Shown one piece after another: positions 33,566-41,641 of a DNA stretch of 64,000 bases. Both the position numbers and the translations under genes were made by a program. The DNA comes from Sporomusaceae bacterium (GTDB lineage: Bacteria; Bacillota; Negativicutes; UBA1444), in NCBI GenBank assembly GCA_018434355.1, contig JAHDPL010000005.1, positions 53,468 through 117,467 of the forward strand, given 5' to 3'. The first letter of the stretch is position 1, and the number at the start of each line of letters is the position of its first letter. The notes beneath the pieces are model-generated. The model saw only the letters and a program-made list of their open reading frames with translations. It ran no database searches and was not told the DNA's origin.

Positions 33566-34804
33566 ATGGACGGCACGAAGGTAAAAACTTATTTGCAGCA
33601 ACAGTTCGACAGCTTTGTAAAAGACCTCGAGACATTGACAAATATCGATTCTGGCAATGGCGATCCGGAGGGCACCGATCGAGCGGCTAGGTTCGTCGGC
33701 GAAAAACTCCAGGCTTTGGGGGCGACGATCGAGTATCGGAAAAATCCCCGTTCGACCCACCTGATTGCCCGATTGAAGGGTAAGGGGACATTTCGTCTGC
33801 TGCTGATCGCTCATATCGATACGGTGTTCAAGCCGGGCGAAGCGGTCAAACGGCCGTTCCGGCTCGATGAGAAAAACATCGCCTACGGACCGGGAGTCGG
33901 GGATGACAAGGCGACAGTCATCCAGACTATTTACGCGCTAAAAACGTTGAAAGAGTATGACTTTGATGCTTTTGGCGAAATCATCCTCTACTACAACGGG
34001 GAAGAAGAGGGCGGATCGCCCACGGCGGAAGCGATCGTCGCCGAATTGTCGCCGCAGGCCGATGTCGCGGTGATCATGGATACGGCCCGTCCCGGTTGGG
34101 GTATCGTGACCCAGCGTAAAGGCAGCGCCAACTACGACATCAAAGTCGAGGGGATTTCCGGTCATGCCGGTAATGCGCCCCACTCCTGCGCCAGTGCGAT
34201 CATGGAGCTCGGTAATCAGATCAGTTTGCTCTACAAACTGGCCAGCCCGCTGCCGCAAAATCCACATGAGTATACGCGGGAAGCGTTGCAACAGAAAGGG
34301 ATCGTCGACCACGGCCAGTTTATCACCGCCAACGCGATCAATGTCGGTGTGATTGGTTCGAGCAACGACAGGATCAACGTGATTCCCGGCGATGCTTTCG
34401 CCAAACTGAATGTGCGTTGCTATACCGTTGCCGAGCAGGAGCGACTGGACCGAGCGATCAAAGATCTGCCGAACCAGACGGTCGTGCCTGGCGTGAAGGT
34501 GACGGTGACTGGCGGCATTCATACCGGACCGATGGAAAAAACCGACCAGGTGCAAAAGTTGGTCGATGTCTATAAGAACATTGTTCGTCGCGAGTATGGC
34601 GCCGAAGTCGTCGAATGGATGGCCGGCGGTTTGACAGATGGCAACCGGACGGCTAAATTCATTCCGACGATTGATGCGTTGGGTGTGGAAAATTATGAAG
34701 AACATACCGATCACGAATACGTCGATCTTAACACTGCGGTGCCGCGTACCACGGCGCTGGTGCTATTGTTGGCCGAGATTACCGAAAGTTGGCCGCTGGC
34801 GTGA
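33566..34804 (+). CDS. M20-family metallopeptidase (glutamate carboxypeptidase-like)
   Basis: 412 aa from ATG 33566 (AGGAGG upstream); GTG 33557 is too close to that site. Zinc ligands of the family: LLLIAHIDTVFKPGE (His-x-Asp), AYGPGVGDDKATVI (bridging Asp), YYNGEEEGGSPTAEA (catalytic Glu-Glu) and a C-terminal EEHTDHEYV (His). A dimerisation lid sits between about 185 and 300 (GISGHAGNAP). It resembles CPG2-type carboxypeptidases. The 4-bp GTGA overlap couples it to the HAD phosphatase gene. Confidence 0.9.
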   Translation: MDGTKVKTYLQQQFDSFVKDLETLTNIDSGNGDPEGTDRAARFVGEKLQALGATIEYRKNPRSTHLIARLKGKGTFRLLLIAHIDTVFKPGEAVKRPFRLDEKNIAYGPGVGDDKATVIQTIYALKTLKEYDFDAFGEIILYYNGEEEGGSPTAEAIVAELSPQADVAVIMDTARPGWGIVTQRKGSANYDIKVEGISGHAGNAPHSCASAIMELGNQISLLYKLASPLPQNPHEYTREALQQKGIVDHGQFITANAINVGVIGSSNDRINVIPGDAFAKLNVRCYTVAEQERLDRAIKDLPNQTVVPGVKVTVTGGIHTGPMEKTDQVQKLVDVYKNIVRREYGAEVVEWMAGGLTDGNRTAKFIPTIDALGVENYEEHTDHEYVDLNTAVPRTTALVLLLAEITESWPLA

Positions 34805-35457
34805 GTTACCGGGCAATAATCTTTGATTTGGACGGGACGCTGCTCGATTCGCTGGAAGATCTGGCGGATTCGATGAACGCCGTTTTGGCCCGGCAACAAT
34901 TTCCCGTGCATGCGGTCGACCGTTATCGCTATTTTGTCGGCGATGGAATCAGTGAACTTGTGAAGCGGGTGTTGCCGGAACAGCTGCGGACAGATTCGCT
35001 GGTGGCGGATAATATCCGCTGGATGTCGGCGGAATATGAAGCACGCTGGAACAAGAAAACCCGGCCTTATCCCGGAATTGTGGAACTGTTGGCCGCGCTG
35101 ACCGATGTTGGCCTGCGAATGGCGGTTTTGTCCAACAAGCCGGACCCGTTTACCAAAATCATGGTGCCAGCGTTGTTGCCTGGCTGGAATTTTGACCCAA
35201 TTCTCGGCGCCCGTCCCGGCGTTCCGGTCAAGCCGGACCCGCAGGCGGCGCTGGAAATCGCCGGTCACTTGGCGGTTCCACCACATGAAATACTATATCT
35301 AGGCGATACGGCGACCGATATGCGTACGGCCAAAGCGGCCGGAATGATGGCAGTCGGGGTTGCCTGGGGGTTCCGACCGGTTGAGGAATTGCAGCAACAT
35401 GGAGCGCAGCGGATTATTCATTATCCTACCGATCTGTTGCCGTTGCTGCACGCCTGA
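34801..35457 (+). CDS. HAD-superfamily hydrolase, phosphoglycolate phosphatase-like
   Basis: 218 aa from GTG 34801. All HAD motifs are present: IIFDLDGTLLDS (motif I), VLSNK (motif II), KPDPQAAL (motif III Lys) and ILYLGDTATDMRTAKAAGM (motif IV). Helical C1 cap at about 20-85. Gph/PpaX-like; the physiological substrate is not readable. The overlap with the M20 peptidase gene suggests a shared transcript. Confidence 0.9.
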   Translation: MSYRAIIFDLDGTLLDSLEDLADSMNAVLARQQFPVHAVDRYRYFVGDGISELVKRVLPEQLRTDSLVADNIRWMSAEYEARWNKKTRPYPGIVELLAALTDVGLRMAVLSNKPDPFTKIMVPALLPGWNFDPILGARPGVPVKPDPQAALEIAGHLAVPPHEILYLGDTATDMRTAKAAGMMAVGVAWGFRPVEELQQHGAQRIIHYPTDLLPLLHA

Positions 35458-35497
35458 TCGCAGGCCGGAGCAAAAGACTGAAAGGGGAAATCACAAA

Positions 35498-36286
35498 ATG
35501 AAGACTGTATCGCAATATCCGGTCAACACGATTAAACAGGCGATGGCTGGCGGCAAGTCCGTACATGGAACCTTTGCCGTACTGGGAGAACCGGCGCTGG
35601 TTGAGATGATTGGGTATGCTGGACTAGACTATGTGATCATCGATACCGAACATTCCGGCAATACCACCGAACAGGCCGGCAACTTGATCCGGGCCGCCGA
35701 AATAGGCAATATCACACCAATTATGAGGGTTACTGCCAATACGCCGGAGTTGATTTTGCGTGCGCTGGACATGGGAGCCGGCGGCATCCTGGTGCCGCAA
35801 GTGAACACCGCAGCTCAGGCAATCGCTGCCGTCAAGGCTGCTCGCTATGCTCCGCTTGGAGAACGCGGCATTGCCGGGGTGGTCCGGGCTGCGCGGTATG
35901 GCTTTGTTCCCATGCAAGAATATATTGCCGGCGCAAATCGAGAGACATTGGTAATTACCCAGGTGGAACATGTAGATTCCGTAAGCAATCTGGATGAAAT
36001 CCTGGCGGTGGATGGAATCGACGGCGTATTCATCGGCCCTACCGATTTATCGCAATCGATGGGGTGCACCGGTCAGTTCGACAACCCGGAGCTGCGTCGG
36101 GTAATCCACTCGGTGATAGAAAAAACCCGCCGCACGGATAAGTGGGCGGGGATATTCTGTCTAAATGCAGCTGACGCTGAGTATTGGCGCAAAGCGGGAG
36201 CTCAGTTCCTGACCATTGCGACCGAGAGCATGTTGTTTGCGGCGGCGCTGCGACAACTAAAGAAACAACTGGACCAACAGGCTTAG
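35498..36286 (+). CDS. HpcH/HpaI-family aldolase
   Basis: 262 aa from ATG 35498 (AAAGGGGAAA upstream). Class II pyruvate-aldolase fold: HGTFAVLGEPALVEMIGYAGLDYVIIDTEHS (metal/substrate Glu), MGAGGILVPQVNTAAQA, GERGIAG and FIGPTDLSQSMG. Homologues cleave 2-keto-3-deoxy acids such as HKHD or KDR to pyruvate plus an aldehyde. The gene ends 1 bp before the convergent end of the signalling protein gene. Confidence 0.9.
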   Translation: MKTVSQYPVNTIKQAMAGGKSVHGTFAVLGEPALVEMIGYAGLDYVIIDTEHSGNTTEQAGNLIRAAEIGNITPIMRVTANTPELILRALDMGAGGILVPQVNTAAQAIAAVKAARYAPLGERGIAGVVRAARYGFVPMQEYIAGANRETLVITQVEHVDSVSNLDEILAVDGIDGVFIGPTDLSQSMGCTGQFDNPELRRVIHSVIEKTRRTDKWAGIFCLNAADAEYWRKAGAQFLTIATESMLFAAALRQLKKQLDQQA

Positions 36287-38737
36287 TTAGCTTTCTTCGC
36301 CAAGCAAACGGAAAAACTCAGTCACCAAGTGGGGATCAAATTGGCTGCCGGCGCATTTTCGCAATTCGGCAGCCGCTTCTTTTGCCGAGCATGCCGTGCG
36401 GCCGGGGCGGTCGTGCGTCATTGCGTCAAAGGCATCGACGATCGAAAAAATCCGGCATTCAAGCGGGATTTCTGTTTCGCGCAGACCCAGTGGATAGCCT
36501 TGTCCGTTCCACCATTCATGATGTTTCAATAGCAGATCGGCCATCGGCATCAGTTCGGGAATGGATTGGGCGATTCGATGGCCGATTTCTACATGCAGTC
36601 GCATCGTATCCATCTCGCCGTCTGTGAGTCTACTTTCTTTAAACAACAAATGATCAGGAATGCCAACCTTGCCGATATCGTGATACTGAGCCAACAGCTT
36701 GAGCTCGCGCAGGCGACGTTGAGGCAGTTTGACCTGTTTAGCCAGCAATTGGCACAAAGCCCAGAGCCGGGCTGCGTGTTGGTGGGTGACAAAATCGCGT
36801 GTCGCCAGAGCCGCTTGCAACGATTGAAAGAAGCGCTCACGGGTAAATTGGCTTTGGCGCAGTTTGTCGCGCCGCATCCGCGCAGTAGCCTGAGCTTGGA
36901 TGTTTGTGAGTGGAACCACTGAAGGGATTGCGGCAGCATGACCTACGGCGATGCTGAACCGGAGCGAATCATTCATCAAACTTATTTTATCGGTCTCATC
37001 ACGTATGGTTTGGCAGAGCGGTTGCAGGTCGGTACCGGCGTGAACCAGCATCAGGGTGGTGAATTCGTCGTGTCCGGTTCTGGCGATTAGGCTGTCAAGC
37101 GGTAAGCAAGAGCGCAGAACCACCGCGAACGACTTCAGAATTTGGTCGCCCCAATCTTGCCCCAGGCTTTCATTGATCAGTTGGAGTCCGTCAACAGCAC
37201 AGACGATGACTGCGACCGTCTCGTCTGAATGAATTTTTCGCGCGGCCAGTTGCTGTTCCCACCCGTCGCGGTTTAGCAAGCCGGTGAGTGGATCACGTAC
37301 ATTGGCAAATTTCAGTGATTCTTCCAGTTCGCGTTTTTCTGTCAGATCCCGGATCACTGCCAATACTTCGTTGTTGCCGGATGGGGTCAGTCGGACTTCC
37401 AGAAAGAGCGGACGCTTGTTGACACTGGTTTCATGTTCAAACCAATGGGTTTCGCCAGTCTCCAACACCTGACGCAAGCCGGTCATGATCTTTTCGGTAA
37501 GTCGGGGAGGGAACGCCTCGTCAATCGAATTGCCGGCCAACATTTTTGCCGGCGCGGCAAAGACCCGGTCGCGTCCGGTCTTGTAGTCTAGCAGCAATCC
37601 GTCTTTGTCAATCCGAAGCAAAGAGTCGGGCATTCCTGCCAACAAGGCGCTAGTCGCCGCCTCGCTTTCAAGCAACTCGCTCTGCGCAGTTTCCAGTGAT
37701 TGCAGCATACGATTGATGGAACCGGCCAGCAAGGAAAGCTCATCTTGGCCGGATACGTCCACGCGCAAGGAAGGCCTGCTTTGCAGCCCGATTTGCGATA
37801 CCTGCCGGCCAAGACTGGACAGACGGGCCAACACGGTTCTCTCCAGTATCATCAAATAAACCAGGGTAAAAAAGATGCCAAGCCCGATGATCAGCAGGAC
37901 GAAGTATTGCACGGTCCGTTTTCCCTGCAGGAATGCGTCCCGTGGCGCATCCGTCCGCAGAATGACTCCTGGCTGACCGTACAGGTCGGTTAACATGGCG
38001 TAGCCGGCAATTCTGGTTTCGCTCATAGCTGCGACAAGGGCAGGTTGATTCGTTGACAGTTGTTTGGCGGCCTGTTGAATGTCGGTTGGTAAATCGGTTG
38101 CTGCCGTCACGGGGTGGAACGCAAGCGAGAGTTGGGTTGTACTTTCTAGCTGTTGACGCAAGGTTTCGTTGACAGCTCGTCCAACGATCAACCAGCCGCG
38201 TGGAGGCAACCGACGCTCACTGTCAGTGATGGGGCGTGAGGCAATCAACCAGGGAGTCCCGTTTTGCACAATCAAGCCGCGAACTGCTTCAGTGGCGCGC
38301 GGTGCAGACAGTAATGGCGATTCGAGTTGGAAGTGCTGTTGGAGCTCAACCGGTATTGCAGTGAACGTTTGGGAGCGTGGGTCAAATATGGACCCATAGA
38401 TGATGTTTCTTCGATTGTCGATAATAACCAGTAATTGCAGCCGTTGTGTCTGAAAAGTCGTGAGGGTAAGGTTTTTTTTGATGTACTCCGGTGACCCGTT
38501 GGCGACAAATTCGTAAGAATCGTCCCATTCGGCCCAGTCCGCCAAAAAGGCGTTCAAGGACGCCAACTCATTTTCGACTGCGGTGCGGGCGCGACCCAGG
38601 CTGGATTGTGTTTCACGGATTTCCACATCGGCAAAACCGCCAAGCAAAATTTGATTGGCGGAAAAGGCGACGACAGATAAGAGCAACAGTACGGCAAGAC
38701 AACTTGCCAGCAGTGTTTTTTGCCGCAGGGTCATCAA
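36287..38737 (-). CDS. Membrane sensor CHASE4-HAMP-PAS-GGDEF-HD-GYP (c-di-GMP phosphodiesterase candidate)
   Basis: 816 aa. Domains: TM1 (about 9-30); extracytoplasmic CHASE4 (about 40-270, LNAFLADWAEWDDSYEFV); TM2 (about 277-298); HAMP (about 299-352); PAS (about 355-470); GGDEF (about 475-610); HD-GYP (about 640-816). The GGDEF site is degenerate (TGHDEF at about 554-559), so cyclase activity is doubtful. The HD-GYP site looks intact: YHDIGK near 685 and HHEWWNGQGYP near 739-749, with VDAFDAMTHDRPGR. A protein that degrades c-di-GMP under control of an external signal is the likely role. Confidence 0.9.
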   Translation of the reverse strand: MMTLRQKTLLASCLAVLLLLSVVAFSANQILLGGFADVEIRETQSSLGRARTAVENELASLNAFLADWAEWDDSYEFVANGSPEYIKKNLTLTTFQTQRLQLLVIIDNRRNIIYGSIFDPRSQTFTAIPVELQQHFQLESPLLSAPRATEAVRGLIVQNGTPWLIASRPITDSERRLPPRGWLIVGRAVNETLRQQLESTTQLSLAFHPVTAATDLPTDIQQAAKQLSTNQPALVAAMSETRIAGYAMLTDLYGQPGVILRTDAPRDAFLQGKRTVQYFVLLIIGLGIFFTLVYLMILERTVLARLSSLGRQVSQIGLQSRPSLRVDVSGQDELSLLAGSINRMLQSLETAQSELLESEAATSALLAGMPDSLLRIDKDGLLLDYKTGRDRVFAAPAKMLAGNSIDEAFPPRLTEKIMTGLRQVLETGETHWFEHETSVNKRPLFLEVRLTPSGNNEVLAVIRDLTEKRELEESLKFANVRDPLTGLLNRDGWEQQLAARKIHSDETVAVIVCAVDGLQLINESLGQDWGDQILKSFAVVLRSCLPLDSLIARTGHDEFTTLMLVHAGTDLQPLCQTIRDETDKISLMNDSLRFSIAVGHAAAIPSVVPLTNIQAQATARMRRDKLRQSQFTRERFFQSLQAALATRDFVTHQHAARLWALCQLLAKQVKLPQRRLRELKLLAQYHDIGKVGIPDHLLFKESRLTDGEMDTMRLHVEIGHRIAQSIPELMPMADLLLKHHEWWNGQGYPLGLRETEIPLECRIFSIVDAFDAMTHDRPGRTACSAKEAAAELRKCAGSQFDPHLVTEFFRLLGEES

Positions 38738-38749
38738 GAGCCTCCAGAA

Positions 38750-39535
38750 TTATCGTTGTTGAGTGTTCTTGTCATAGCCCCGAAAATCAAGATAACGTCC
38801 TTTTAAGGTATAGCGGTCCGGTTCTGCCGGCCAGAGTTCGGCGGATTCACCGCTACGCATCGCGGCGGAGAAGCGCCGGTAATACTCGGGGTCTTTCGCT
38901 TCCAAATTGCTGAGCATTTCTTTGATTTCCTGGCGCTTGGTGTTGCCGTTGTAGGGGCAGGGGTTTTTTAGCGGCTGCAAACCAAGCTGATTGGCATTTT
39001 CAATGATCTCCCGCTCGCGGAAATAGACCAAAGGGCGGATAATTGTCAGGCCACTGCGTTCCTGCGGCGTTTTCGGCAGGAAGGTCTTAAGACGGCCCGC
39101 ATAAAAAAGCCCCATCATGAAAGTCTCTACCGCATCGTCATGATGGTGGGCCAGAGCGACTTTATTGTAGCCCCGTTCGCCGGCAATCCGGTTTAGCGCG
39201 CCACGGCGAAAATAGGCGCAGGTCGCGCAGGGGTCGGGAACCTTTGCTTGGGCAATGGCGCGGGGGATATCGACGATCGTTGAGTCAAAGGGGATATCAA
39301 GTTGATCGCAAAAATTTTGCAATTCCTGTTGCGGAAATGTTTCGCCGAACCGGGTGTCGATGGTGAAGGCGCCGAGTGAGAACGGACGGGCTGAGTGCCT
39401 ACGGATATGGGCGAGCATGTAAGTCAGAAACAAGCTGTCTTTGCCGCCGGACAAGCCAATTAGGATACGGTCGTCGGCTTCGATCAGACTGAACTCGATT
39501 ATGGCGCGCCAGACCCGGCTGATGATTTCTTTCAT
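38750..39535 (-). CDS. TtcA-like tRNA thiolation protein (PP-loop ATPase)
   Basis: 261-aa member of the TtcA/TtuA group. PP-loop LIGLSGGKDSLFLTYML near the N-terminus adenylates the target base. The conserved cysteine pair CATC (VPDPCATCAYFRRGALNRIA) and a downstream Cys (NPCPYNGNTKRQEI) match the family Fe-S/thiol site. TtcA makes 2-thiocytidine-32 in tRNA. It overlaps the upstream DNA-repair-like gene by 4 bp and is the last gene of a three-gene operon. Confidence 0.88.
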   Translation of the reverse strand: MKEIISRVWRAIIEFSLIEADDRILIGLSGGKDSLFLTYMLAHIRRHSARPFSLGAFTIDTRFGETFPQQELQNFCDQLDIPFDSTIVDIPRAIAQAKVPDPCATCAYFRRGALNRIAGERGYNKVALAHHHDDAVETFMMGLFYAGRLKTFLPKTPQERSGLTIIRPLVYFREREIIENANQLGLQPLKNPCPYNGNTKRQEIKEMLSNLEAKDPEYYRRFSAAMRSGESAELWPAEPDRYTLKGRYLDFRGYDKNTQQR

Positions 39536-40305
39536 TTATCTGCTTCCTGTTTCAGTATTTTTCCTTCCGGCAGCCAGTCCCAGTATTTTTTGGGGATGAA
39601 CCGCGAGGCCAGCCGGATGTTTTTGCGTGCTTCGATGTATTGCGAACGGTAATAGGTTTCCCACAAATTTGCGAAGTCATCTGTTGGATTCAACACCGTC
39701 GCCGGTAAATCCTGCAGTGCGCAAAATGAAAGCTGGCCCTGCTGGCAACAGAGTGCACCCTGCGGCAAAATGAACAGTAAGCGGCGATTCGGATAGCGCA
39801 ATTGAAATTTGCGCAGCAACAAGTCCGCGGTTTGATGCACCAATTGCGGTTTGGCAACCAAATCACCGTCAGCGGTCTCCTGAAACCGGATCAGACCGAG
39901 CAGACGGTGGATCTCATTGCCGACCTCACGGCTGCGGCGGCGAAACACGGCACTGGCCCGGCTGCGCCCGCAGATGCTGGAGGCAGGTCCATTTCTGACG
40001 GCTTCGGTCAAGGCGGCAAATATAACTCGTTTGCTGTCGCGCGCAGAGTTGCGCAAGTTGAACAAGACCATCACAGCCAGGCGTCTACCCGGATATTGGT
40101 CGATCCAGCGATAGTCGCCGCCGGTTTTTTCGGCCAATTGCCGGGTGAGTTGTTCCAGGGAGTAGTCATCGGCGCTCAGTTGGTCGCAGGCGGCGAACAG
40201 ATTCGCTTCGGCTTCGGCCTGGCTTATTTCCGGCAACAGCCCGGTCAGTTCGCTGAGCAACACCGCTTTCAGCATGCTGGCCGGGGTGGCATCGCAGCGA
40301 ATCAT
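39532..40305 (-). CDS. TIGR03915/DUF4130 putative DNA-repair protein
   Basis: 257 aa. Partner of the adjacent radical SAM protein in many bacteria; the pair is annotated as putative DNA modification/repair proteins without biochemical proof. Features I recognise: RTSRDSKRVIFAA-like region (here NSARDSKRVIFAALTEAVRNGP), EVGNEIHRLLGLIRFQETADGDLVAK, HQTADLLLRKFQLRYPNRRLLFILPQGAL and a C-terminal WETYYRSQYIEARKNIRLASRFIPKKYWDWLPEG. Overlaps its neighbours by 4 bp on both sides, so the three proteins are made together. Confidence 0.85.
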   Translation of the reverse strand: MIRCDATPASMLKAVLLSELTGLLPEISQAEAEANLFAACDQLSADDYSLEQLTRQLAEKTGGDYRWIDQYPGRRLAVMVLFNLRNSARDSKRVIFAALTEAVRNGPASSICGRSRASAVFRRRSREVGNEIHRLLGLIRFQETADGDLVAKPQLVHQTADLLLRKFQLRYPNRRLLFILPQGALCCQQGQLSFCALQDLPATVLNPTDDFANLWETYYRSQYIEARKNIRLASRFIPKKYWDWLPEGKILKQEADK

Positions 40306-41486
40306 GCATCATCACCCCAGAGCGAGGATTGGCTGTAATTGGAGCGACTGAGACCGGCCTGTCCGAGCATCGACGAATATTTTTTGCCTGCGACGAGAAT
40401 GAATGGCAGCGCCCGCTTGGTGACTACACCGATACGGGCTAGGTCTTCGACCGAGCGGAAGCGGTTTTCCCGGCGCAACCAGACGATTTTTTTCGCCGAA
40501 CGGGGTCCGATGCCGGGGACACGCAGCAGTTCCAGCAGAGAAGCCCGGTTGATTTCCAGCGGGAACCGTTCGGGGTGCAATTCGGCGAAAGCCTGTTTGG
40601 GGTCTTTGTCCAGATCGAGATTGCCGGCAGAATTGTAGGGAATTTCAGCCATTTGGAATCCATAATAACGATACAAGAAATCCGCCTGATACAGCCGATG
40701 TTCACGGACAAGCGGCGAGCCGGCGATGCTGTCGAGCGGGGTGCCGGGGACAGGCTGGAAGGTGCTGAAGTAAGCGCGTTTGAGTCCGTAGGACGAATAC
40801 AGCCGCAGCGTCGAATCCAGAATGTCGCGGTCCGATTCCTGCGCCGCGCCGACGATGAACTGGGTGGAATGACTGACGCCGGGCTGATCGCGCAGGTGGC
40901 GGTGAATACGGCTTAGGCCGCCCATGATTTCTGCGGCAAAGTTTTTGGTGCGACTGAGCCGGGCCAGGTGGGTAGCGGTCGGCGCCTCCATGTTCAGCGA
41001 TACCCGGTTGGACAGGGCGATGGCCCGTTCGACTTCGGCCTCGCCGGCGCCCGGCAGGATTTTCAGATGGATGTAACCGCCAAACCGATGGCGGGTTCGC
41101 AGAATCTCCAGCGTTTCCAGCAGTTCCTGCATCGTGCGGCCGGTCGAATGCCGCACGCCGGAACTGAGGAACAATCCTTCCACATAGTTGCGGCGGTAAA
41201 ATTCCATAAACAGGCCGGCCAATTCCTCCGGCGTGAAACTGCTGCGCGGCACATCGCGGGCGGAGCGGTTGGGGCAATACAGGCAGTCCTTTTCACACTG
41301 GTTGCTGAGCAGAACTTTAAACAGCGATACGCAACGACCGTCCGGCGTAAATGAATGACACACCCCGCTGGGAGCAGTCCGACCGATTTCGGCGTTCTGG
41401 AATCGTTTCGGCGTTGCCGAAGACGAGGCGCAGACGTCATATTTGGCGCTTTCACCCAGCAAAGCCAGTTTGGCGAGTTTATCCAT
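40302..41486 (-). CDS. Putative DNA modification/repair radical SAM protein (TIGR03916)
   Basis: 394 aa from ATG 41486 (GGGAGGG 8 bp upstream); an upstream extension to 41555 lacks an RBS. Radical SAM cluster SNQCEKDCLYCPNRSARDVPR (CxxxCxxC). The N-terminus has a second conserved Cys-containing region (YDVCASSSA and GVCHSFTPDGRCVSLFKVL). The C-terminus carries a helix-hairpin-helix (LLRVPGIGPRSAKKIVWLRRE), a DNA-binding element. First gene of the operon with the TIGR03915 and TtcA-like genes; divergent from pcrA. Confidence 0.9.
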   Translation of the reverse strand: MDKLAKLALLGESAKYDVCASSSATPKRFQNAEIGRTAPSGVCHSFTPDGRCVSLFKVLLSNQCEKDCLYCPNRSARDVPRSSFTPEELAGLFMEFYRRNYVEGLFLSSGVRHSTGRTMQELLETLEILRTRHRFGGYIHLKILPGAGEAEVERAIALSNRVSLNMEAPTATHLARLSRTKNFAAEIMGGLSRIHRHLRDQPGVSHSTQFIVGAAQESDRDILDSTLRLYSSYGLKRAYFSTFQPVPGTPLDSIAGSPLVREHRLYQADFLYRYYGFQMAEIPYNSAGNLDLDKDPKQAFAELHPERFPLEINRASLLELLRVPGIGPRSAKKIVWLRRENRFRSVEDLARIGVVTKRALPFILVAGKKYSSMLGQAGLSRSNYSQSSLWGDDA

Positions 41487-41641
41487 GGTGGAACCCTCCC
41501 GTTGCACTGTTTGTTCAGCCTCATTATATAAAACCTTTGGCAAAATATCAAACATATGTTCTAATTAGCAGGAGAACGAGCAACAATGGAGAATTTATTG
41601 AAAGCGAATTTGATTTGAAGTCGGAAAACGGGAGGAACAAC

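Noticed and set aside
41351..41641. Upstream extension of pcrA to 41351
   Set aside because: It would overlap the divergent radical SAM gene start and lacks a ribosome site; GTG 41642 has a good one.
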